64,000 nucleotides of DNA, from NCBI GenBank assembly GCA_002395805.1, contig DGVB01000027.1, positions 28,114 through 92,113 on the forward strand. The letters run 5' to 3'. Of the stretch, positions 1-8,169 are shown piece by piece. The number at the start of each line of letters is the position of its first letter. Within the stretch, counting starts at the first letter, position 1. A program made the position numbers and the translations under genes. This DNA is from Bacteroidales bacterium UBA4295. Lineage in GTDB: Bacteria > Bacteroidota > Bacteroidia > Bacteroidales > Paludibacteraceae. Below the pieces are notes generated by a model that did no database searches, was not told the DNA's origin, and worked only from the letters and a program-made list of their open reading frames with translations.

Positions 1-305
1 ATATGCTTGCCACGAGCCGATTCGTCCACACACAGGTCGTCGATATACAAACTCTTGCGGTCTTGCAGCAACCGGTCGTCTTTCACTTCCGTTATCTGGC
101 AGAACGCATAGCCATGCACCTCTCCGTCATCATACACAAAGATAGGCTTCGATTCGTCACCAAGCAGCGTTTCCAGTTCCTGTTCGCTATACTTGGTGGT
201 GTCGGGTTTGAATAGATCCGGGCGCAGATGATGATGAACCTTATTCACCTGATGCAGCAAGGCCGTTAAACGCGGAATGTCAACTGTGTTCGCTTGTCTA
301 ATCAT
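1..305 (-). CDS. GNAT-family N-acetyltransferase, 3' part cut by window edge
   Basis: The reading frame opens at an ATG at 305 (MIRQANTVDIPRL) and runs off the left edge, so about 101 residues are visible. The visible part has the usual GNAT N-terminal layout: a start of the type 'IRQA..DIPRL..L', then a strand ending in IFVYDDGEVHGYAFCQ, and the acceptor-side strand YIDDLCVDESARGKH. The last residues lead into the acetyl-CoA pyrophosphate-binding loop (usually R/Q-x-x-G-x-G/A), most of which lies outside the window. Members transfer an acetyl group from acetyl-CoA to an amine; the substrate cannot be told. The next gene on the same strand starts 42 bases upstream, so they may be co-transcribed. 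Confidence 0.8.
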   Translation of the reverse strand, partial: MIRQANTVDIPRLTALLHQVNKVHHHLRPDLFKPDTTKYSEQELETLLGDESKPIFVYDDGEVHGYAFCQITEVKDDRLLQDRKSLYIDDLCVDESARGKH

Positions 306-347
306 ATTATTATATCAAATCGCTGCCATAGTAATGGCCTGATACCA

Positions 348-1274
348 TTATTGGCTGTTTCGTGAATAGACGCGGGCGATGAGTGCGCCGCTGATATTAT
401 GCCAGACGCTGAATACGGCGCCGGGAATAGTAGATAAAGGGAAGGCCGCAAAATGCATCACAGCCAGCGAGGTTGCCAAACCGGAGTTCTGCATACCGAC
501 TTCTATACTGAGCGCCACACTTTTCGGACGTTGCAGACCCAATAGGCGGCCGACCAGATAGCCGATACCGAGTCCGAAGAGGTTATGAAGCATCACCACC
601 AGCACGACGAGCAGACCTGCCGTCATCAGCCGGGAGGCATTATGCGAGACGACGATGCCGACGGTAAGAGCTACCGCGAGGGATGAGAAAGCAGGTAGGT
701 ATGGCGTGACGCGGTGCGTGAGCTTGGGAATGAAGCGCTGGCATAGCAGCCCGCAGACGATGGGCAGAAGGACGATATAGACGATGCTCAGCAGCATTCC
801 CGTAGTATGCACATCGACCATCGTGCCCGCCAACAACCAGACGAGCAGCGGCGTCAATAGCGGCGCAAGCAAGGTAGATGCAGCAGTCATGCCCACAGAC
901 AGAGCCAGGTCGCCTTTTGCCAGATAGGTGATCACATTCGATGCCGTTCCACCCGGGCAACAACCGACCAGAATGACGCCTATCGCCAGTTCTTGCGGAA
1001 GCGGGAAAGTCTTGGTCAGAACCCATGCCAACAGCGGCATGACGGTGAACTGCGTCAGGCAACCGATCAGGATATCTCTGGGACGACGCAGCACGATCTT
1101 GAGGTCATTCGCAGAAAGCGTCAATCCCATGCCGAACATGATGACGCCTAACATCGGATTGATGACCCATGTGCCGATCCACGCTAGCGAGGAGGGCACA
1201 ACAAGACTCAATGCGGCTACCAGCAGCACTATCGCACCCATCCATTTGGCTATAAAATCACATATTCGTTGCAT
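348..1274 (-). CDS. Bile acid:sodium symporter (BASS) family transporter
   Basis: A 308-residue integral membrane protein with about nine or ten hydrophobic segments. Two hallmark stretches of the family are visible: GCCPGGTASNV near residue 105 and EVGMQNSGLA near residue 260, which form the crossed helices and sodium sites in this fold. Bacterial members import or export organic acids coupled to sodium (bile-acid-like anions, pantoate, pyruvate); the substrate here cannot be deduced. The start is an ATG 12 bases after the stop of the DUF2130 gene, so the two are probably one transcript. Length is normal for the family. Confidence 0.9.
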   Translation of the reverse strand: MQRICDFIAKWMGAIVLLVAALSLVVPSSLAWIGTWVINPMLGVIMFGMGLTLSANDLKIVLRRPRDILIGCLTQFTVMPLLAWVLTKTFPLPQELAIGVILVGCCPGGTASNVITYLAKGDLALSVGMTAASTLLAPLLTPLLVWLLAGTMVDVHTTGMLLSIVYIVLLPIVCGLLCQRFIPKLTHRVTPYLPAFSSLAVALTVGIVVSHNASRLMTAGLLVVLVVMLHNLFGLGIGYLVGRLLGLQRPKSVALSIEVGMQNSGLATSLAVMHFAAFPLSTIPGAVFSVWHNISGALIARVYSRNSQ

Positions 1275-1286
1275 TGGCTATAGTAC

Positions 1287-2480
1287 TTACTCCTCTGGGG
1301 CGTTGCCGCGTGCTTCGTCGAACTTGGCTTGCATCGTCGGGTTGCCCGCTGTCAGACGCTTGATCGTCACCTCCTGCAGCTTCTTATCGGCCAGACTCAG
1401 ATTGTCGCTCGATTTGACGAGGTTTTCACGTACTTTCTGCAGATGGGCGATGGTCTTGTCGATCTCCTCGATAGCATCCGCAAAACGCTCGTTGGCGAGA
1501 CGTACATTGCGCCCGAAGGCATCCTTGAAGGTCATTAGTTTGTCCTCGAAATTGGTGACATCCACCTGCTGCTGCTTGATGAGAGCCAGTTCGCGTTTCG
1601 CCTCCAGACTCTTGCGGTTTGCCTGGCATAGGAGCGTGATGAGCGGCACGAAGAACTGCGGGCGGATAACGTACATCTTCTCGTACCGGTGGCTCATATC
1701 TACGATACCACCGTTGTATAGTTCGCTGTCCGGCTCCAGCATCGAGACCAGCACGGCGTACTCGCAGCCTTTTTTCTTGCGGTCCGCATCCAACTTGGCG
1801 AGGAAATCTTCGTTTTTATGCTTCGTGGCGGTCTCGTCGTTCTCGTTTTTCATCTCAAACATTATGGAGATATATTCCACCTTGTCTTCGGAGAAATCGC
1901 GGAAGACGAAATCGCCTTTGGTTCCTTCTACCACCTCGTTGTCTTTCTCGAAATAGGCGTATGGGAAGAGGGGGCGGATGCGGGCGAACTCGGTGGCGCA
2001 ATGTTGCTCGAGCGTCTCGCCTACCATCTTCGTCGAGAGGCGCGTCTTGAGTTCCTTGTAATAGGCTATCTGTTCCTGCGCCGCCTTGAGCTCCGCGTCC
2101 CATTGGGCACGTGCCTGCGCCAGCTCCTGCTCTTTTTTCATGTACGCTTCGGTGGCCTGTTGCCGCACTTGCGCTACGGCTAACTGCCGCTGCTGCTCCG
2201 CTTGCGCTATCTGCGCCTGGAGGGTCTGTATCTGGGTTTGTAACGTCTGCATCTGCTGGGCAAACTGCTGGTCGCGACGTAACTGGGCAGCTTGCTGCTC
2301 CGCTGCCTGACGAGCCTGCTCCGCTGCCTGCTGAGCTTTCTGACTCTGCTCCAACTCATGGATCCGGCGACTCAACTCGCTCTCAAATTCCGCGTTCTTC
2401 ACCTGGCTCAGCAGCGCTGCATATTCACTCTCGTCCACCGAGAACACATTCCCGCATTTCGGACATTTCAACTCTTTCAT
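1287..2480 (-). CDS. DUF2130 domain protein with N-terminal zinc ribbon and coiled coil
   Basis: The protein begins MKELKCPKCGNVF, a small CxxC ribbon, followed by a long Ala/Gln/Glu-rich coiled coil (about residues 25-145) and the conserved DUF2130 C-terminal region (ATEFARIRPLFPYAYFEKDNE, then GDFVFRDF and MKNENDE). The function of DUF2130 is not established; the C-terminal core resembles nuclease-like folds in some predictions, which is inference only. An in-frame upstream ATG at 2510 would add MNNEYLTEQA, but those codons lie in the ATTATTC repeat tract, and family members normally start at the MKE(L/I)KCPKCG position, so I chose 2480. Confidence 0.85.
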   Translation of the reverse strand: MKELKCPKCGNVFSVDESEYAALLSQVKNAEFESELSRRIHELEQSQKAQQAAEQARQAAEQQAAQLRRDQQFAQQMQTLQTQIQTLQAQIAQAEQQRQLAVAQVRQQATEAYMKKEQELAQARAQWDAELKAAQEQIAYYKELKTRLSTKMVGETLEQHCATEFARIRPLFPYAYFEKDNEVVEGTKGDFVFRDFSEDKVEYISIMFEMKNENDETATKHKNEDFLAKLDADRKKKGCEYAVLVSMLEPDSELYNGGIVDMSHRYEKMYVIRPQFFVPLITLLCQANRKSLEAKRELALIKQQQVDVTNFEDKLMTFKDAFGRNVRLANERFADAIEEIDKTIAHLQKVRENLVKSSDNLSLADKKLQEVTIKRLTAGNPTMQAKFDEARGNAPEE

Positions 2481-2504
2481 AGCCTGTTCAGTTAAATATT
2501 CATT

Positions 2505-2646
2505 ATTCATTAATCATTAATCATTATTCTTATTTCGCTCCGCTCAAACGATTAATGCTTCGCAATATTCATTATTCATTATTCATTATTCATTGATCAA
2601 TATACATTATTCATTATTCATTATTCATTATTCATTATTCATTATT
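2505..2646. repeat. 7-bp tandem repeat tract (ATTATTC type)
   Basis: The gap between the LRR gene and the DUF2130 gene is filled with repeats of the heptamer ATTATTC/ATTCATT, interrupted by a short unique stretch around 2525-2560. On the minus strand it reads as repeated ATGAATA and supplies several spurious in-frame ATG codons upstream of the DUF2130 gene. No promoter match is seen inside it. Confidence 0.9.
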
Positions 2647-2647
2647 C

Positions 2648-4363
2648 TTATTTCGTCCCTTTAAACGCATTCTTGCCGATCTCGACAGAGGGAGCGAGGA
2701 CGGGCGCACGGAGATAGCGGCAGTCCATGAATGCCTCCGCACCGATAGACTGCAGGCTGTCGTTCCATTGCACCTCCCGCAGACTCCGGCAACCGTAGAA
2801 AGCGCCGTCGTCAATGCGTTTGAGACGGGTGTTAAGCGTCACTCGCTGCAGGTTGATACATTGCGAGAAAGCGCCGCTGTGCAAGCGTAACAATCCTTCC
2901 GGCAGCACAATCTCCTCCAACATCTTGCACTCCAGAAACGCCCCTTCCTCGATCATGTGGATATGGTCCACAAGGGCGATAGAGCGCAGTTGCTGGCAGT
3001 TATGGAAGGCGCGCACGCCGATACGGAAAGTGGAGACAGGGATATTGATCTTCTCCAGCGCGAGACATCCGTCCAGCGCTTCGTCACCGATGGCGTACAG
3101 TCCGTCCGGCAGGTCCACGCGATAAAGCCGCGTGCAGCCTTGGAAGAGCTGTTTCGGCAGCGAGTTGATGCCGGCAGGAATAACCACCTTGCGCAGTGTG
3201 GCGCAGCCCGCAAAAGCCTGATCGCCGAGGAAGAGCAGAGTCCGCGGCAGTTCGATCGCTTCGATCGCTGCGCAGCCTGCGAAACAGCCGGCATCTATCC
3301 GTTTCAGGTGAGCCGGAAGAGTGATGGCTTTGATGTTGCGGCAGGTGAAGAAAGTCGCGCGACCCAAGATCTCCAGTTTGTCGCTCAGCACTTGTTCGCG
3401 CAGGTTGACACAACCGTAGAAGGCTCCGGCTCCCAAGCTCTCCAGTTCGCGCGGCAGAAGGGCGTTCTTAAGCAGCGTGCAGCCATAGAAAGCGAAATTG
3501 CCGACCGTGCGGACAGACGAAGGAATAAGGACATCCGTCAGGTTCTCACAGCCGTAGAAACAAGCGGTAGGAATGGCAGTTACTGAAGCAGGAATAGTGA
3601 CCGATTTGAGTCCCTTCTTGTTCGCAAAAGCACGCTCTGCGATGAGACGGATAGGAATCTTGTTCTTGAAGATATATTTCGCCGGCAGGTCATTGTTGGT
3701 GGCAATCAGGCAGTCGTCAATGATGAAAGCACCTTTCTTCCATTTGTTCTCGTTAGCATAGAGACCGGAACCGGTGAAGGCTTCTTCGCCGATGGAGGTG
3801 ATGGTGGGCGGAATGACCACTTTCTGGAGGTTCTTGCAGTCGCGGAAGGTCTCATGGTCGATGCGCGAGATGCAAGTCGGCAGTTCGACCCTTGTGATGG
3901 TCTTGTTGCCCTGAAACGCACCGGCAGCGATGAGTCGTGTGCCTTCGGGAACGACAAAACGGGGTTTGATACTCTTGTCCGTGGCGATGAGGATGGAGTC
4001 GATCCACAGGCATCCGTCGGACCAGTTCTCTTTGTTGAGCATGATACCTGTTCCGTCAAAAGCGGAACGATAGACGCGCTTGATCGTTTTCGGCAGAACG
4101 ACCGCCGTGAGGTTCTTGCAGCCTTTGAAAGCTTTGTCTCCGACCGCGATGACGGTATAGGTGTTTTGTCCGACGACGATGGTCTCCGGGATAAACAGTT
4201 CGCCTGCTGCGCGAGGGTTGAGACCCACTTCGGCGGTCAGAAGCGACTCGTCCACGGTGTAATGGACGTCCTGATACTGTGCGTCCTGCGCACTAACGGC
4301 AAATGCGGCGACCAGTGATATCATACACAGCGCCGCCCGCTTGAATAAAGAGTTGACCATCAT
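2648..4363 (-). CDS. Secreted BspA-type leucine-rich repeat protein
   Basis: 571 residues. Residues 1-25 form a signal peptide (MVNSLFKRAALCMISLVAAFAVSA, cut before QDAQ). The rest is an array of about 20 LRR_5 (BspA-like) repeats of about 23 residues, each with a pattern such as VTIPASVTAIPTACFYGC and GAFYGCVNLRE. Such proteins are surface or secreted binding proteins in Bacteroidetes; the ligand is unknown. No C-terminal sorting tail is seen; it ends EIGKNAFKGTK. The first 71 bases lie inside the 3' end of the upstream lyase gene in another frame. A start at the internal Met (residue 14) would leave too short a signal peptide. Confidence 0.9.
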   Translation of the reverse strand: MMVNSLFKRAALCMISLVAAFAVSAQDAQYQDVHYTVDESLLTAEVGLNPRAAGELFIPETIVVGQNTYTVIAVGDKAFKGCKNLTAVVLPKTIKRVYRSAFDGTGIMLNKENWSDGCLWIDSILIATDKSIKPRFVVPEGTRLIAAGAFQGNKTITRVELPTCISRIDHETFRDCKNLQKVVIPPTITSIGEEAFTGSGLYANENKWKKGAFIIDDCLIATNNDLPAKYIFKNKIPIRLIAERAFANKKGLKSVTIPASVTAIPTACFYGCENLTDVLIPSSVRTVGNFAFYGCTLLKNALLPRELESLGAGAFYGCVNLREQVLSDKLEILGRATFFTCRNIKAITLPAHLKRIDAGCFAGCAAIEAIELPRTLLFLGDQAFAGCATLRKVVIPAGINSLPKQLFQGCTRLYRVDLPDGLYAIGDEALDGCLALEKINIPVSTFRIGVRAFHNCQQLRSIALVDHIHMIEEGAFLECKMLEEIVLPEGLLRLHSGAFSQCINLQRVTLNTRLKRIDDGAFYGCRSLREVQWNDSLQSIGAEAFMDCRYLRAPVLAPSVEIGKNAFKGTK

Positions 4364-6422
4364 ATATGAATTTACGATTTGACGATTTACGGTTTACGAT
4401 TGTTTCCACGCCGGCAGGGTGGTTGTTCTCAATGCCGAGTTGGAGGCAGATAGCGTTCTCAATCAGTTTCATGCCATCGGTGGTGAGATAGGCGGTGGAG
4501 TATTCGGAGACACCGATCATGATCATCCGCTGCGGCAAGACGGTGCCGTTGCAGTTAGTACCTGCAGGCAGAATAGATACCGCGCTGTAGGTCGGTTGCG
4601 AGACAGGCGAAGCAAGCGTCTCCACGCCTTCTGTTGCCGTCCATGCGGAGATGGCGGTGACGGCATTGGTGTTGCATTGGCTGAAGAGCTGTATCTCGCC
4701 GTCGGTGACGGTCAGTCCCTCGAAAAGTGGGTGGTCTGTGTTCGTCACCGAGACGCTGAGATCCTGCGTGTTAACGGCCGTTCCCCAGCTCCACACACCG
4801 GATTTAAGCAGGAAGGGTTTGAGCAACACCATCGGCTTGTCGTAACCCTTCAGCGGCGTAAATCCGGGAGCACTACTATTGGGCTTTCCTCCGAGGACGA
4901 TCACTTCGTAGCCGCTGTAGTCGGTGGTGGCGTCTGTAGCGTCGGTCTCAACGATCCATAGGCTGTCGTTCTGACGCAGGTAATGGAGCAAGGCTTTGTC
5001 CTCTTGTGCGCCGAGGATGGTAACAAACGCAACGGCGTGCGTCCCTTCGGGTTGCACCGCAGGAATCGTGTCGTCGGGAATAGGCTCATGGTGCTCGCCG
5101 TCGGTCTCGTAGCAACCCAAATCCGGCGCGAGACCATTGTACGCGAGGTTCACATCCACACCTTTGTCAATGAGACCGGATGTGGTGCTCAATCGCATGA
5201 ACGTACCTTCCGGCAGCGAACCGTCCGCCGCACGAGGAGCCAGTATTTGTGTTGTGTCCAGCGACTGAAAATCCTCATCGGAGCAACTATATCCGCTGTT
5301 CCATGTGTTGTACTCGTTCGCGGCATTGTTCTGCGATTTAGGCTGGTCGGCGTTCTTGCCGCTAAGGCTGATGTTATTGCGCATGTAATTAGTGCCATAC
5401 GCGGTGGTGAAACCGAAATTATAGCCGTTCTCGTATGCGGAATTATTGTACACCCACATCGTGCCGCCATTGTTGTTCTGGTCAAACCCGCGCTCCCGGT
5501 TCGCTACGGCGAGGGAGTGGTGAATGAGAATCTTATGGTCCGTATGATCTCCCCCCATTTTGAAGCCGTTTCCGTTGCCCTGGCAAGGAAATTGCTCCAA
5601 GGTGATGGTAATCGTTTGTCCGTATCGGTCTGTCATCTGCGTACCTACTTTGGAGTCGAACCATGCTTTGTCGGTTGTCAGCGCACGCGGGTTTTGGCTC
5701 ATGTCGTAGTAAGCAGGTCCGTTCTGGTAGCAGACGCAGTTCTCGATGATGGTATTCGAATTGCTGACGCGCTGGAAGAAATCCCATCCGTCGTCCGAGT
5801 TGTTCCATGCACGGCAACCGATATAGTGGTTTCCTGCTCCGGTGAACTGTTTGTCCGCGAAACCGTCCGCATTGCCGCCGAAATTAGCCGTTGAACCGCT
5901 CATGGTTTTGTAGTCGAAATTATCATGGCTGTCCACATTGAGAATCACATTATTCCCGCCTTTCTTCATCTGGCAACCCGTGTCCGCCGAACCGTAGATG
6001 TCGAGGTTCTCAAAGAGGCAGTATGAACCTTCGTTATAGAGGTTGTTCTTTCCCGACCAGGCAATCGTGAGATCCTTGATATGCACATAGAGCGAATTGG
6101 CATGCACGGTGATACCGCGCGTGCCGTATGGCACTTTATGAAAATCCAGCGTTACCTTGTCGCCCGGATAGCCGGAGATGACGATACGTTTGGAAGCGGA
6201 GCCTTGCTTGTTGATACTGAATTTGTCTGTAAACTCGTATGTGCCTTCGACCAGATAGAGCGTGTCGCCGGGGTTGCTCAGCAGACTCACGCCCGAAGCA
6301 AACGTAGTGGGGGAGAAATACGAACTGCCGTCGCCCAGACCATTCGGCGAAGCGTAGTACGTGGCAGCAAAGGTACAAAGGGACAAAGTACCAAGGACTA
6401 AGGTGAAGAAGATTTTTTTCAT
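4293..6422 (-). CDS. Secreted PL9-like polysaccharide lyase with C-terminal accessory domain
   Basis: 709 residues from the ATG at 6422. Residues 1-18 are a signal peptide (MKKIFFTLVLGTLSLCTFA). Residues 20-470 look like a right-handed parallel beta-helix of the PelL/PL9 kind: YYASPNGLGDGSSYFSPTTF, NADGFADKQF, GCRAWNNSDDGWDFF. Pectate lyases of this family cleave polygalacturonate by beta-elimination with calcium; substrate here is inference. Residues about 490-680 form an alpha/beta domain (VEGTHAVAFVTILGAQEDKA onwards), perhaps related to ThuA-type domains. The last 25 residues (FIYDGQLFIQ, then AVYDITGRRICR) match a tail shared by two other secreted proteins here. The ATG overlaps the TGA of the glycosyltransferase before it (ATGA). 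A longer in-frame upstream extension lacks signal-peptide character and was rejected. Confidence 0.85.
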   Translation of the reverse strand: MKKIFFTLVLGTLSLCTFAATYYASPNGLGDGSSYFSPTTFASGVSLLSNPGDTLYLVEGTYEFTDKFSINKQGSASKRIVISGYPGDKVTLDFHKVPYGTRGITVHANSLYVHIKDLTIAWSGKNNLYNEGSYCLFENLDIYGSADTGCQMKKGGNNVILNVDSHDNFDYKTMSGSTANFGGNADGFADKQFTGAGNHYIGCRAWNNSDDGWDFFQRVSNSNTIIENCVCYQNGPAYYDMSQNPRALTTDKAWFDSKVGTQMTDRYGQTITITLEQFPCQGNGNGFKMGGDHTDHKILIHHSLAVANRERGFDQNNNGGTMWVYNNSAYENGYNFGFTTAYGTNYMRNNISLSGKNADQPKSQNNAANEYNTWNSGYSCSDEDFQSLDTTQILAPRAADGSLPEGTFMRLSTTSGLIDKGVDVNLAYNGLAPDLGCYETDGEHHEPIPDDTIPAVQPEGTHAVAFVTILGAQEDKALLHYLRQNDSLWIVETDATDATTDYSGYEVIVLGGKPNSSAPGFTPLKGYDKPMVLLKPFLLKSGVWSWGTAVNTQDLSVSVTNTDHPLFEGLTVTDGEIQLFSQCNTNAVTAISAWTATEGVETLASPVSQPTYSAVSILPAGTNCNGTVLPQRMIMIGVSEYSTAYLTTDGMKLIENAICLQLGIENNHPAGVETIVNRKSSNRKFIYDGQLFIQAGGAVYDITGRRICR
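4370..4410. repeat. 7/8-bp repeat (CGATTTA type) inside the lyase gene
   Basis: Repeated units CGATTTG, ACGATTT, ACGGTTT and ACGATTG lie in the last part of the lyase coding region, just upstream of the start codon of the LRR gene. They are translated as VNRKSSNRKF, directly before the conserved C-terminal tail. Confidence 0.75.
6367..6404. repeat. 7-bp GTACAAG-type repeat encoding the lyase signal-peptide core
   Basis: Read on the minus strand the units are CCTTAGT, CCTTGGT, ACTTTGT, CCCTTTGT and ACCTTTG. They encode TLVLGTLSLCTFA, the hydrophobic core and cleavage region of the signal peptide. The same family occurs at 8114-8153 in an unrelated secreted protein. Confidence 0.85.
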
Positions 6423-7129
6423 TGTTTTATAAAGTGTAGTTTCAGACGTATAATAGTGTATAAAATGATCATCTTTCCTTTGAGCGAAGCACCCGGAAGG
6501 CGTTTGCCGAGTTCGGCAAAGACGCGCCGCTCCGCTTCCGGTCGACGCCGGGAGGTAGTGCTCTCGGGGTTCGCGGTATAGCGATAGCCGCAATAATCAA
6601 TCATGCGGCATCGCGCCCCGCTGAGCCATAGATCCACGGACCAGACGACGTCCTCGTATATCATGCCTTCTTCAAACCGCAGGTCTTGTATCGCTTCGCG
6701 ACGGTAGAGCCGCATACACGGCGAAGTGAACTGATAGCGATGTTTAGGTAACTGCGTCTTTCCGGCGATGCCATTAAGAATGCGCTGATAGCCGCTCTGG
6801 ATGTAGTCCGCTCCTTCTATCGCTTCCAAATGCCTTTCACACCAATTCTCTGCAATCTTGTCATCGGCATCCACGAATGCGATAAACTCACCTTTAGCAT
6901 GTTGCAAGCCGACATTGCGTGCCGCCGACTGACCTGCATTAGACTGATAAAAAACCTCTACACGAGTATCTTTCGCAGCATATTCTTTCGCGATAGCGAG
7001 GCTACCATCTGTGCTACCGTCATCCACGAGAAGGATTTGTAGCTCTTTCTCGCTCTGCGAAAGCAAACTATCCAGGCATGCTTCCAAATAGCGTTCGGCG
7101 TTATATATGGGGACGATGATACTAATCAT
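6419..7129 (-). CDS. Glycosyltransferase family 2
   Basis: 236 residues. The N-terminal GT-A fold is plain: MISIIVPIYNAERYLEACLDSLLSQS, then the nucleotide-sugar motif LLVDDGSTDGS (about 35-45) and the metal-binding FVDADDK (about 89-95). The C-terminal third is short and has no membrane segment, so it is a cytoplasmic or peripheral enzyme that probably adds one sugar in surface glycan assembly. Its ATG shares a base with the TAA of the EEP gene (TAATG), and its TGA overlaps the start of the lyase gene (ATGA), so translation is probably coupled on both sides. Confidence 0.92.
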   Translation of the reverse strand: MISIIVPIYNAERYLEACLDSLLSQSEKELQILLVDDGSTDGSLAIAKEYAAKDTRVEVFYQSNAGQSAARNVGLQHAKGEFIAFVDADDKIAENWCERHLEAIEGADYIQSGYQRILNGIAGKTQLPKHRYQFTSPCMRLYRREAIQDLRFEEGMIYEDVVWSVDLWLSGARCRMIDYCGYRYTANPESTTSRRRPEAERRVFAELGKRLPGASLKGKMIILYTIIRLKLHFIKQ

Positions 7130-8169
7130 TATTGGATCTTAGTGCCGGTGATGGTGAAGCGGATGCCGTCAATCTCAATATATAATTGTCCGTTGTGAAG
7201 AACCTTGTGCGCGCGAGAGGTCGTCGAGACGTCGTCGAGGTTCTCTCCCCGCTGCTGTTTGCCTAAATTGAGTCCCACTAACACGGCATCGTGGTCGGAG
7301 TATTTGTAGTTATATCCTCCGGCGGTATTAATATGGTACACGCGTGCGCCTGTGACCTGCTCCGCCATCGTACTGTTCGCCATACAATGATCCAGAATGC
7401 CTCTCTGACCGCGGTAGATATAGGAATAGGCGTTTGCGTCAAAGCGCACCAGTTGTTCTTCGAACCCTTCTTCTTCCAGCGCTTCAATAGGTGCTTCGTC
7501 CATATAAGCGTTAAGGTCACCCATCACTAAAACATCCGGGTCGGTGGTGATGTTTCCAAGCGCATAAATCAGGTTGGATACATTATCCATTCGTGTCCCT
7601 TCTCCGGCATCGGCGGAAGAGTCTTTCGCCTTGAAATGGTTCATGGATAGTACGAAGATCTCATCGGTGGCAAGTTCTCTAAACGCTTGTATGCGCATTC
7701 GGGCTTTGTATTCGGCGCCGGAGGTATAAGGTGAAGTGTTGCTGCCCTGCGGCGTCACTTTGTCCGAGCGGTAGATATAGCCTGATTTGAGACTCTGATA
7801 GTTGCCTGCCGAAGCATGAGCGTACAGCCCGTCGGTGATATAAGTATATACATTCCCGCCGTAAATAGTATTCATCGCATTGACGATATAGCCCAGAATA
7901 TCATCGTTTCGTTCCACTTCGCAAATAGCTACAATATCCGCCTGCAAGGCGATAAAGACATTCGCCATCTTGTATGTTTTCGCCTCAAACTGCGCCTGGG
8001 AGGAGCAGGAGGAATTGGAAGCCTCTAAATTCGAGAGATAATTCTCTGCGTTCTGGCCTACGATGCGGATGCGTGCGGTGCCTACATCCGGGATGGCAAC
8101 CGGGCTGTCCCAAGCAAAGGTACAAAGGAACCAAGTACCAAGTACCAAGGTTAAGATGTATTTTTTCAT
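7129..8169 (-). CDS. Secreted endonuclease/exonuclease/phosphatase (EEP) family protein
   Basis: 346 residues from the ATG at 8169. Signal peptide MKKYILTLVLGTWFLCTFA. The EEP fold residues are visible: Glu in IVAICEVERND, then LSMNHFKAKD, VMGDLNAYMDE and YSDHDAVLVGL. This superfamily hydrolyses phosphodiesters or phosphomonoesters with magnesium; secreted Bacteroidetes members are often annotated as extracellular nucleases. It ends with the tail KVLHNGQLYIEIDG and FTITGTKIQ, matching the tail of the neighbouring lyase. It lies between two glycosyltransferase genes, joined by ATGA (upstream) and TAATG (downstream) overlaps. Upstream in-frame codons (MPPNGRNNQT) were rejected because the signal peptide starts at residue 14 of that frame. 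Confidence 0.88.
   Translation of the reverse strand: MKKYILTLVLGTWFLCTFAWDSPVAIPDVGTARIRIVGQNAENYLSNLEASNSSCSSQAQFEAKTYKMANVFIALQADIVAICEVERNDDILGYIVNAMNTIYGGNVYTYITDGLYAHASAGNYQSLKSGYIYRSDKVTPQGSNTSPYTSGAEYKARMRIQAFRELATDEIFVLSMNHFKAKDSSADAGEGTRMDNVSNLIYALGNITTDPDVLVMGDLNAYMDEAPIEALEEEGFEEQLVRFDANAYSYIYRGQRGILDHCMANSTMAEQVTGARVYHINTAGGYNYKYSDHDAVLVGLNLGKQQRGENLDDVSTTSRAHKVLHNGQLYIEIDGIRFTITGTKIQ
8114..8153. repeat. 7-bp GTACCAA-type repeat encoding the EEP signal-peptide core
   Basis: Minus-strand units ACCTTGGT, ACTTGGT, ACTTGGT, TCCTTTGT and ACCTTTG. They encode TLVLGTWFLCTFA. The array is almost the same as at 6367-6404, although the mature proteins are unrelated. Confidence 0.85.

Noticed and set aside
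928..1956. 342-codon open frame on the plus strand
   Set aside because: It runs across the antisense of two real genes and looks low-complexity (Ser/Arg rich).
2481..2510. Upstream start giving MNNEYLTEQA on the DUF2130 protein
   Set aside because: These codons are made by the heptamer repeat, and the family starts at MKELKCPKCG.
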